Assembly: GCF_003144195.1 (NCBI RefSeq)
Contig: NW_020290059.1
Span: 35,342 to 99,341, forward strand
Source of the DNA: Ceraceosorus guamensis
Taxonomy: Eukaryota; Basidiomycota; Exobasidiomycetes; Ceraceosorales; Ceraceosoraceae
DNA length: 64,000 nt
Direction of reading: 5' to 3'
In this document: one piece after another, positions 21,914 to 32,388 of the stretch
How the letters are laid out: each line of letters begins with the position of its first letter
Numbering within the stretch: position 1 is the stretch's first letter
Position numbers and translations under genes: made by a program
Notes under the pieces: generated by a model
Told to the model about the DNA's origin: nothing
What the model saw: the letters and a program-made list of their open reading frames with translations, nothing else
Database searches by the model: none

Positions 21914-24900
21914 TCACAAACCGGCATAGACGTTGGCACCTTCGGGCGGCCAAGGAAAGGGCAAGTCCGGTTGACCGCGCCCCATATTTCCCAAAAAGCC
22001 ACCACCTCCACCACCGCCACCACCACCACCGCCGCCACCGCCGCCGTTACCAATGGCATCATCTCGATCCAACGGTGCCGCATCGTTCGTGCCCGCGAGC
22101 CCAGGCGCAGGCGCAGGCGCGCCATCTGCCCGATGATTTCTCCTCCGCTCTTCCTCCTCTCTCCTCTCTCGTTCCGCCCTCATCGCAGCGCCCTGTCGTA
22201 TATACACCAGCACAGCCAGAGCAGCCAGACCAAAGACGATCAGTGCACCTTCGATCATCTCGTCCAGCTCCTCTTCTCTAGCCGCATCGAAGCGTCTCGC
22301 ATCCCTCTCCCCACCACCGCCACCACCACCATCGCGCGGCGAGGCGCCGTTTGCACCATTGCGAATCGAATCCCCCGCTCCTTCCTCGCCTCTCTGTCGC
22401 ACATCGTACGTCTCGGGCAAATTGACATCTCCACCTTGACCCATCTGCGCATCGGCTTGTGCAGGATTGAGCCCCGCACGACCTGCTGCTGCTCCGTGTC
22501 GAGCGTGCTGCTGTCCTTGAGCGCGCGCACGATGCATACCTTGCTGATCGTGCGTTCGAGCAGCGCCTCCATCTTGTCCTTGGCCCCCGCCAGCTCTAGC
22601 GACAGCTGCAGCAGCTTCGAGCACCGCTTTTTCCTGTCCTTCCGTATACGCCAAAGCGGCCTGGCCGTCCGAAGCGGACGAAGCATGAGCGTAGCTCTTC
22701 AGCAAGGCGATAGCCGAAGCATCTCCGCGTCGGAGCGTAGCCCAGAGCGCCTTCAAATGAAGCTTGACCAGGCTGAGCGCTACGGGCAGATAAGCTTCCG
22801 AGCTCACATCCACCGCCATATCGTAGTACCTCTTTGCCAAGTGAAAGTCTTGTCTTGGCACTCCAAGACCAGACTCGTACAGGTAGCCCATGTTCCAGTA
22901 GGCCAAGGCTGAAGATTGTCGATCCGCTGCTGCAGCATAGCAAGCTGCTGCCTTTTCGTACGAAGGAGCAGACGGTGATTGGATGGGGTGAGACAAGAAC
23001 GCTGCTCTGCTACTAGCCCAGGCATCCTTGCTCTCGCTGCTGCTGCTACTGCTGCTCCTCCTGCTGTTGGTGGAAGAGTCAGCGCTGCTGAACGCGTCAG
23101 GCATCGTTTCCGACTCGGCAACGGTGATCTCGGTAGGCAAAAGCGCCGCATCCTGGATGCCTATTCCGTGAAAGTAGTAATCGCCCATCTTGACGAGCGC
23201 ATCCACATTGTCTTGAGCTGCGCTACGAGTCCATTGGATCAAGGCGAGGCGATCGCTGGCCGAGTTGGCGGATGATGGCTGTGCGCCTATGGCCGGTACG
23301 CGCAGCCGATGCTTGTCTAGGTGCATAGGAGGGAACATCACGAAGCGACTTTCGTGAGCATAGTCGGACACACCGGGCACCCATCTTCGCGTCCGCTCCA
23401 TTCGACCCCCCTCCCCACCCCCCTCACCTTTATCTAGGGTGTACGCAACATTGTTCTGCGCCGCTTCGTATCCCATCTCGCCCGCCGCGCTCCAAAGTCT
23501 GAGCGCCATGAGCGCGTCTCCCTTTACCCAAGCATCCTGCCCTCTCGCAAAGGCCGGATTCAACCAGTCGCCTCTCTCCGTAGCCAATTTGAAACCCGCG
23601 ACGGCCAATTTGCACCTCTCGTGCGAGGCCGTGCCCGGAGGACCTATGGGCGCTTGATCTTCCTTGCGAACCAGCGGTAGCCCGACGGGAGAGCGCGCAA
23701 GACGGGCATGGATCGTCGCTAGGAGGTAATAAGCCTGAAACGGATTGCCCAGACGCATGGCCGCTTCCAAGAATTTGGCAGCAGCAGCCAGATCTCCCAT
23801 CGCTGCATTCACGCAAAAAGGCGGTGCGTCACAGAGTAGAAGACTCGGTCAGCTCGAAGCCGCAAACGTGCCTCTTGGTCCGATCTGCGCTAACACCGCA
23901 TCGCTGCTCACCCAGGTGGATCTGCGCTAAATTCACGCAGCCCTCTTGCGAGCTTGCAACTCCCACATTGCTAGCTGCTTCAAAGTATTCCACCGCCTTC
24001 TTCACATCGCGAGGCATGCCGAGTCCATCGCGATACATGACGCCCAGTCCGTTGTAGCCTTCCACATCTCCCTGCATGGTCGGGCGCGGGCACGGCACAC
24101 ATGTCCGAATAAGTTCCCATGCCACATGCAAACAATGGAAAATGCGCGACCACTCACCAGATCCGTCGCTCTGCGGAACCAAACCCATGCGCGATGAAAG
24201 TCTTGTGAAGTGCCTTCTGCTCTGAGGAACATCTTTCCCATCATGGCCGCCGCACTAGCCGCCTGCGCCAATCTGACATCGTCGTGTTTCAATCTGACAT
24301 CTTCTCCCTTCTGACCTTTGCTAGCCACATAGCCCGCCGGACCTCCTCTCTTGACCACTCTAGAATCGACGGGCCACACATCCTGCGTGACCCTCAAAGC
24401 CCACATTCTAGCCTTTGCATAATCCCTGCTCACTCTTCCCGCTCCTTCTGCTCCCTGCATCGACGTCGCCGCACCTGCACCTCCCAAAGAGGCGTACACC
24501 GATCCAGCGTACCAAATGTGCGCCAATTTGAGCGCGTAAAACGTGTGTCCTCGAAAGGCGTGGTGCGTGTAGTACTCTAGCAGATCTCCGATGCGATTGG
24601 GATCGGAAGAGGGCAGGGAGTGCAATATGGCCGCCATGGCCGGTCGACGGGCCGCTAGACCCGTAGATGCAGCAGACGCCCCCGGTCCGTACGCTCCGCC
24701 ATCCAAGTCCGAAAGACGCGTCTTTGCTAGAGGCATTCCCAATCCGCCGGGAGGTCCGGTCAAGAAGTGTTGGTAAGCTGTTTAACAGAAGAGCACGGCA
24801 GCGCAAGCGATGCGATTCCAGGGGTCGCGCGTCAGCCTCAACATATTCGGAACTCTTTCCACCTCTCAGATGATGAGCGACGAGTCCCGTATTGCTGCTC

Positions 24901-26993
24901 GTGTCAGTGCTCACCCTGCTCAGCAGCCTTTTCGTACCACCTCAAGCTCTCAGCACAGTCGCTGGGCACTCCGATGCCCGCATGATATCGATATCCCAAT
25001 GTAGTTTGGGCGGCAAAATCGCCGGCGCGTGCAGCCGTATGGTAATGCAAAAGAGCCTGGAAGCGTGCAATTCGCAATCAAATAGGAAGGGTCAGGACGG
25101 GCTGAGCACAAGCGGTCGAAAAAAAATTTGATGCGACATCATCGCGTCGCCGCGTATTGTCGGTGCGTGCGATGGTGACGCTTCGAGGCACACGCTACAA
25201 CACTTTGCAGAACTCACCTTGTCCTGCTGCACCTTTTGCGTTTCCACGCCATGCGCTTGCAGGGCAATCCCACTAGCGCTCCAAGCGCCCCCTACAATAT
25301 CCGCCAACAGCGCGCTCGCCGTCGCATTTCCTCGTCCTAGTCCAGATACTGGCCCTGACCCAAATTCGACCGCAGCGTTCTTTTCAGCCTGGCTGAGCGA
25401 GTCGGACACGTCCGAAGCCCACACGTCGGGCAGGTCAATCAGCTTTTTGAAAGAGACGTATGCTCGATCGGTCTGCTCGGATAGACCGTACAGCCCATAG
25501 TTGGATACTTGACCCAGCACAAAAAGCGCGTCGGAGCGGGCTCTAGCGTCCACCAATGTCAAGTTTTCGCCTTTGACTTTTGTCGGATTGCCGGAGAAGT
25601 GCTGCTGGAGCACGCTGAGAGGCGAAGAGGTCTTGCGTCGCACCGCTTGCCAGTCGATGGATTGCTGAGCGGTGGAATTGGCCGATCTGAATCCCGCTGC
25701 ATACTCCAACAACATCATTGCCTTGTCTCTCTTCTCCAACGCCTCCTCGGCCTTTCGGTCAATGGGCCTGCCAAATCTCCAAGTGAGCCTCCATGTGCCC
25801 CTCATCACATGTCCCTCGTCCGCGATTCCGAATCGCTCCTTGAAGCTGAGGATGAGCCTGTCCGAGTAGCTCTTCTTTCTGAACCTCATCGCTTTCAAAT
25901 TCGTGTTCCTTTCCTCTTCCCTTGGCCGATTGTTGGGAAAGAGAAAAGGACCGCTGGATGCTCCCTGCCAACCGGTCAAAGTCCAAGCGGGCCAAATGTG
26001 CAAAGGTCCATTCAACAAGATCCTCTTTTCCCTCGATCCGTCATTCCCATTCGAAGATCCCACATGCACCTTTTCCCACATGGGGCTCTTCCTTCTCCAA
26101 GCTGAGGAGGAGGATGACGAGGAGGAGGAAGAGGTAGAAGGTGCAATGTCGAAGCCTAGTTGTTTGAGCCGAGCACGTAGACGGATGGAAGATGCCGCTT
26201 GGAGGTTGTACAGGCGATCGATGAACCTCACCAAAGACCCAACAGGCGTGTGCCTCTTCAACAATGCCCAAACAGCTCGAACAAGCTCCATCGCATTGGG
26301 CGAGCTTGCATCGTGCACCGCTCCGTGCTTTTGTCTGTCGCTGCTGTCTGAAGTGAAGCTGTCTTCTGCTCGTCTACGCAACAACCGCTTGAACCATTTG
26401 CGACTCTTGCGAAGTGGGGCTTCTTCATCATCTTCATCTCGGACGTCTGCGTCTGCCGAAAAGGAAGGGGTCTCTGTATGCGTGCTCGTACTTGGCGTGG
26501 GCGGGAGGATGGTGTTGTCGAGCAAGGAGAGCGCCTGACGTAATGCTTGTTCAGGCGACAAGTCGAGCCAAGGAGGTGCATGGAGTGCCTCTTGCTCCTC
26601 TTCCTTTGGCGCTTCCCTCCCACCCGCACGCTTATCCCCCGCCTCGCCATCTCCCGAACCTGCGCCTCCCACCTCTGCTGCCTCTCGTTGCCGATTTGAA
26701 GAGGATGATTGCGATTGCGATTGCGACTGTGGCTGCGATTGAACAGCTCTGCTATCGCGAGCGTGGGCATTCCCATTAGCATGCACCTCGCCGAAGATCA
26801 GCCCAAAGATGACGCATAGGAGCAAGACGATGGCGCAAGGTGTCAATGGAATGCGAGGTCTAGGCCTGTGATTGCGCAACGTATGGCGCAGAGCGATGGA
26901 ATCGCAGTGCATGTAGAGGGTCTGATGTTCTGCTCCATTTGGGGGAAACTGTCGACGCTCTAGACGCTGTGGACGAGAGCGTGCGCCGACCAT
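21914..26993 (-). CDS. HRD3: Hrd3/SEL1L: Sel1-repeat subunit of the Hrd1 ERAD ubiquitin ligase
   Basis: Five exons on the minus strand (26993-25218, 25056-24915, 24777-24158, 24071-23912, 23802-21914) join to 1,528 residues. Known Hrd3 sits in the ER membrane, recruits misfolded glycoproteins with Yos9 and stabilises the Hrd1 ligase. An N-terminal hydrophobic segment (AIVLLLCVIFGLIFGEVHA) is the signal/anchor. After a long low-complexity region come Sel1 repeats: ALFVLGQVSNYGLYG, TTLGYRYHAGIGVPSDC, GYNGLGVMYRDGLGMP, NLAQIHLGE, AYWNMGYLYESGLGVPRQD, AKRYYDMAVD. Near the C-terminus (about 1420) lies a transmembrane helix (GALIVFGLAALAVLVYI), then an Arg/Glu-rich cytosolic tail with a long glycine run. 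It is larger than yeast Hrd3 (833 residues) because of disordered insertions. It is convergent with YVC1 (250 bases) and divergent from RFT1. Confidence 0.92.
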
Positions 26994-28464
26994 AGCTGCG
27001 ATGCGATGCGATGCTTTGCTTCGCTTTGCTTAGCTAAGCTCGATCGAACGCCGGCGGGCAGGAGAGAAGGATGCGGGTGCGAGGGCGAGGGCGAGTGGCT
27101 AGTCGGACTCGGTTGCAATCCAGCTGGCTGGAAGGTCAAGACGTTGTCGAGAGCGCTACACAGACGCCCACTTGTGAATAGAAGGGTGGTGTGATGGGTG
27201 TGAAGATCTACGCTGATGACCACGTCCTCATCCTCGTCATCGTCATCGTTGTTCACGTCAGATGGTCGTAGCGAAGGGATGTGAATGCCGAGTCAACTCG
27301 TTATGGGGTACTTGGACGCTTGACCCGTGCACACGCGTGGAATTGGAATTGGAATTCGAATTCGAATTGGAATTTGAATCAAGAATCACGTCCCATCTGC
27401 AGGCTGCTTACTGAATCTTGTGTCTCGTAAAGTTTGAATCGAATCACAATCGTGATTGTGAATCTTGAATGTGAATGACGAATCAAAATGACGCATATCA
27501 GTCACAACGCTGCGCATGGATGGATGTCCGCGGGGCAAATTGCTGGCTGGCTGAATGCTGGATGCATGCGTGCTGCGTGCGTGCGTGCGCGCACTTCTCG
27601 CCCATCCTATAGCATAGCTGAAGCAGCAGCAGCAGCAGAACGCGCTTGATTCACAATTGCATGCCCTCCACGTCGACGTGATGCATGTGCGCAGACAACC
27701 GGTACCGGTACGGTGCAGCAGGCTCAGCATGTGCATGCGAGATGCGACTCACGACTCACGACTGCAGCAATCACTCAAACTGAATTCAAATTGAAACCGA
27801 TCGATGAGCCTGTCGATCTTGGGTGAAGGGGCGCTTCACCAAGAGGCAGCTAGGCAGCAGGCAAAGGCCACCGTTCATCTCACACTCACCCCTCTCTACG
27901 ATTCGTGCATTCATCCCATTCAAGCTGATCAAGAGCCGAGAGAATGGGCGATTTGTGAGGAGGGTAGAAGAAGATCTGCACGTAACGGGGCACGGCACGG
28001 CACGGCACGGCACGGCACGGCATGGCCATATTGGTACGCGCGACTTGATCTGCCCAACCTCCTTGATTCTGATCGAATGAAATCGGATGGCAGTCAAAGT
28101 TGTGAGAGCAGCTGGAATTGTGCAGCACGAGCAAGCACAAAAGTCATTCTGTTGATCCATTTCTTGCACTCGCACCGCTCCAGCGTTTGCACGCATGCAT
28201 ACACCCCAGTCAAGCGGATGAGGAGCAAGAGTTCGACGAGACGAGAGTCAAGAGTGTCTGTCAGCACCATCCCGCACACATCCGCACAGCCAGGCTTGCT
28301 CATCGACAGAAGAGAAGCGTTCGTTCAAGAGCAAATACAACAGCTTACACCCGCCTCTCACGACGCAATTCAATCATCAAAACCATCTCGACGCAGTCAA
28401 AGCCAGACTCCATTCGATTCAAGCCAAGTTCCAAGTCGAATCCAGCCCCCAAGTCTAGCGCATC
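26994..28464. promoter_or_regulatory. Divergent intergenic region HRD3/RFT1 with microsatellites
   Basis: No gene is seen in these 1.47 kb, which must hold both promoters. The stretch contains (GGAATT/GAATTC)n at about 27338-27375, many GAATC/GATTC words at 27375-27490, a (CAG)n run near 27620, and six to seven copies of CGGCA at about 27990-28022. A C/T-rich, ATG-containing leader precedes RFT1. The frame open from 27804 overlaps RFT1 in another frame and is not a gene. Confidence 0.5.
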
Positions 28465-30711
28465 ATGTCGCTCTCTTCGCTATTCCTTCTTCAACTATGC
28501 ACGCGTTTGCTATCCACCATCCTCACACAACTCCTCGTCCGTCTCACGCCTCCTCAGGAATTTGCCGCTTCGCATATCCATCTCGATTTGGTGCTCAGTA
28601 CCGTGCTATTCCTCAGCAGAGAAGGCGTGCGGGGCGCTCTCTTGCGTTCCACACCACTCCATCCACCAGCTCCTCCTTTTGTTCACACCCATACACAGCT
28701 TGCAGAAGCGAGCTCTTTGGATGGACCGATGCAACAACGGCGTGCAAAGGTCATGGCCCTGCAAGAAAGGTCGAGGCAGAACATAGCCCTTTTACCTCTT
28801 TACTCTTCCATCTTCGTCCTTCCGCTCATCTACTACGCTTACCCCACATTTCTAGCCCCCTCTTCTCTGCTCGTACTGCCGCATTTCGAAATCGCACTGC
28901 TGGGCTATCTAGCTGGTGCGGCGCTAGAATTGCTTGCTGAGCCGCTCTACACAAGAGCTCTGAGCGGGCGCATGAGTGCGCAAGGGGATGATGCCGCTGC
29001 AAATCCTTCGTCAAAACAGCCGAGCGCGGTCAAACACGACGATGCTGAAATCGACAAGGGAGAGGCGGAGAAGGAGGAGGACAGGGCATGGAAGGGCACG
29101 CCCATTTCTTCCGCATCCAACCTTACACTTCGGATAAGGTCCGAAGGAGCTGCTGTCCTCTCTCGCTGCGTCATCACTGCCCTCGTAGTCTTTCTGACTT
29201 CTCGCAGCTCCTCTCCCTCTTCAGCCTCCTCCATTTCGACACTGATAGCTTTCGCACTGGGTCAGACAGCCTACGGAGCAGCCGTACTATTGGTTCACCT
29301 CGTTTGGTTTTTGCAACACTGGGGCTTCAACGGCACTCTATCTCTCTACACCCTGACTCGATCTCCCCTTCTTCTTCCCTCGGTTGCACCTGCAGCTGGT
29401 TCTCAAGGCCAGGAGGCACAAACTCCAGAGTGTGCAGAATGGTTCGACACTCATACCCTCGCTCTCGTACGAGCCATGACGCGGCAATCTCTTGTCAAAC
29501 ATGCTTTGACAGAGGCGGACAGGTTCGCCATCACCAGAATAGGAGCAGGACTGGATCAACAGGGAGCTTATGCCCTCGCTTCCAACTATGGTGAGGCGAT
29601 ATAAGCTGCATCCCTCCGCCCTCGTGCCCTTTACGAGGTGCTTCGACTTTGCACAACTCCATGGTCCAGTCTGCGCTGCCATACTTAATCCCCCTTTTCC
29701 CCCCACCCGTTCCCTTCGCTCACAGGCTCGCTCTTTGCCAGACTCGTCTTTCAGCCCATCGAAGAATCGTCCAGGCTGGTATTCGCACAAAGCGGGACGA
29801 AGAAAGAAGCACCTTCATCCAACCGTCGCGACTCAAGCGCTCACGCAGACGGAGACGCAGACGCAGACGCAAACGCAGACGCGCATCGTTTGCTCACTTC
29901 TCTTTTGCAAATCTACTCGACGCTCTTGCCCATCCTCTGCATCTTTGCGCAAGCCTACTCCATTCCGGTGTTGCTGGTTCTAGCAGGTCCCACCTGGGCA
30001 CTACGTACCGACGCACCTTCCATCTTGTGCACCTACGCATCCCTCTATCTCCCGCTCATGGCCTTCAACGGTATCCTAGAGGCCTACCTGCAATCTTCCG
30101 CCTCGCCTCTGCACATCCAAAAGTATGACCGGGTATTGCTCCTTGCTTGGATTGCTTTTGGAACGACGCTTTGGGCTTTGCCTCGATTGACCCAGGGCGC
30201 CGTTGGACTTGCGCTTTGGCCCATCCGCACGCGCATGGAGATGAAGGAAGATGCTACGGTGCATGTGCAAAGCAGCAGCAGCGCTACCAACTTGATTCTG
30301 GCCAGTTCCGTCCCCGCTGCCATTCGAGCTGCGTACTGCTACCATTACGCCTTTGCGCGTGGAAGGAGGACTGCCACATTGGCGCCTGAGCTCCCAAACG
30401 ATAGTGGAAAGAAGAAGAAGATGACAATGCAGGACTCTCGTCAAGGCGTGGGGCCTAGATGGAGCACCGTATCCATCTACATCCTCGTAGCGGGTATAGT
30501 ACGCGCAAGCTATTTCACGCTCGATGTGAACACAATAGAAGAGCTAGCTGGCTTTGACAACGCCGCCTCGAGGGCAAGAGGGCGAGAAGGCAAAGCGGGA
30601 GGAGGAAGAGAAGGAGTGAGGGTATTGCTTGGATTGTTGGGCGAGAAGAGCATGAGCAGACATGTGGCGCTGGGTGTGATGATGCTGGCACTTCTCGCTG
30701 TAACCATGTGA
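28465..30711 (+). CDS. RFT1: Rft1: dolichol-linked oligosaccharide translocation protein
   Basis: Two exons (28465-29590, 29726-30711) encode 703 residues. Known Rft1 is a polytopic ER protein needed for Man5GlcNAc2-PP-dolichol to reach the lumenal side during N-glycosylation; whether it is the flippase itself is disputed. The start MSLSSLFLLQLCTRLLST is typical, followed by the family signature FLSREGVRGALLRS. Other landmarks are AGAALELLAEPLYTR, RAMTRQSLVKHALTEADRF and, across the splice, YGSLFARLVFQPIEESSR. About twelve hydrophobic helices are visible. Two insertions are lineage-specific: an acidic linker near residue 180 and an Asp/Ala repeat (GDADADANADA) after the splice, encoded by a GACGCA microsatellite. 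The stop at 30709-30711 overlaps a GTGAGT, so an alternative extra 3' exon is conceivable. Confidence 0.93.
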
Positions 30712-32388
30712 GTCCTTCTTCTTTGACTAAGCCTTTCGAGTGAAGGACGACTGCGCGCCTCTTCAGCGCATCCCTCCAATCAGATGGGTTGCAGACTCGC
30801 TCTGCTCTAGCTGGTCCTCACGCTGCAATGAGAGCGGAATTTCCGAGTGCTTGCGCGCCTAGTCAGTGTGTGTCTGCGCCCCTGCTGACCATCGACGTAC
30901 CTTCTCCCTACCCTTTTCTTTACTTTTGGGAAAAAATCGCATCAAAACAGTGCGCGATTAGAAGGTGCACGACTTGGAACATCCTTGCGCACCCTTCGAA
31001 GAATCGGCTGATAGCGAGGAGGGGAACGGCGTGCGATTGCGCAACGGCAGATCTCCCAATCAGGACCAATCCGCTTTTCGAAGCAGGAGCGGGGTTCGAG
31101 TGTGTAATTTTGAATGGGGTTCAGTTTTACTTTAGATTGAAGCTTGTCGCACGAGCACGATGGAGCACGGACCTTTTGCGCGCATGAATCAAGCATCACC
31201 AGCGCGGCAGCACGGGCCCCCCCGCGCTACAAACGAACTGTGACGCAGCTATATACGGTACACCTTGGCGATTCATGCTCGCTAAACCAAGCAAGCAGCA
31301 TTTACGTGTTCCCCACGCTCGACTTCTCATCCCGCCTGATGCTGCATGCTTGCACTCAAAAGACTGGAATCGAGCACACGACCGCGCTGTCTGCATACGT
31401 CGGCTGGTGCTGCTGCTTGCTCTGCGCGCATGCTGTTGCATGCATGCTGGGGGGGTGGGGGGGGGGGGGCCTCCTCGCTTTGCTTGGCAACAAGGCGCGT
31501 CATCGCATTCAGCGTGAGACTTTGAGTACGGATTCACGGGCATACGGCGCTCTGATGGGTGAATCACAATCAAGAATGCATTTATAATGTATCCATTTTG
31601 GTTTTCCTCTCTGTCAATTCAGTAGTCGTGCGTGCGATACCTTTTTAAATGTACCACTCTGCTGGTCCTTTGAAATAGGCTTGGGATTTGATGCGCGCGC
31701 TCGATTGTTCTAATCTTTAATTAAGGGAGAGAGGCACATCCACCTCGAGGTCAGGCCTCGCGCGTGATTGCTGTGGACCCCCACTTGCCCCACTTGCCCA
31801 CTTTGTTGACTTTGAGTCCTCTCGCAGTAGTCCGCACTCACACGCTCAGGAAGATCCTCACTTCTAGCCCCCTCAACTCACCCACCCCTCAAAGGCCGCG
31901 CTGAAGATCCCACTTTTTTTGGGCAGTTCACACATCGATCCAGGTTCAGACCAAGGACGGGAATCAGAAGGGGCGCCCCTCGCTTTTTATTCTTTTATTC
32001 TTGCAGAGCGCAGCAAATCGAAAGCGGGAAAGGCGGGGAGCGATCAGACCACCATATACCGTCCCCAATTTGTGCGCCAAGCAGACGCCCACCTTGCATC
32101 TGGATCTGCTTGGGATACGCTTGCTGTCATCAGCCTGGTCGCAAGGCGAACGAGGGGGCCCCTTGGACACGCGGTCCATATTCGCAATCAGTCTCACCCA
32201 CGACGATCATCAAGAGCTTTAGCGCTCTACGACTATCACGTCAAAGCGTGGCTTTGAATCATCGTGCGCAATCTCCCTCGGAAGCTCATAGAAGAAGCGC
32301 GCATCATTGCGCTTCTACTCGCTCGCTTTCCATCAGCACATATTGACCAAACGACAGGCAAAGGTGCAGAGCAAGAGCACGAGAGAGC
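30712..32388. other. Intergenic region RFT1 to dTMP kinase gene
   Basis: No supportable gene in 1.68 kb. It holds an interrupted poly-G run (about 31449-31470), the word CAGCTATATACG at 31246-31257 (repeated at 38368) and TTAATTAA near 31720. A pyrimidine-rich stretch precedes the next ATG. Short frames here lack protein-like composition. Confidence 0.45.

Noticed and set aside
27804-28940. 378-codon frame overlapping the RFT1 start
   Set aside because: It is out of frame with RFT1, low in protein-like character and crosses the (CGGCA)n repeat; RFT1 from ATG 28465 explains the region.
31144-31587. 147-codon frame with poly-Gly as a gene
   Set aside because: It spans a poly-G run and random-looking sequence with no homologue-like features.
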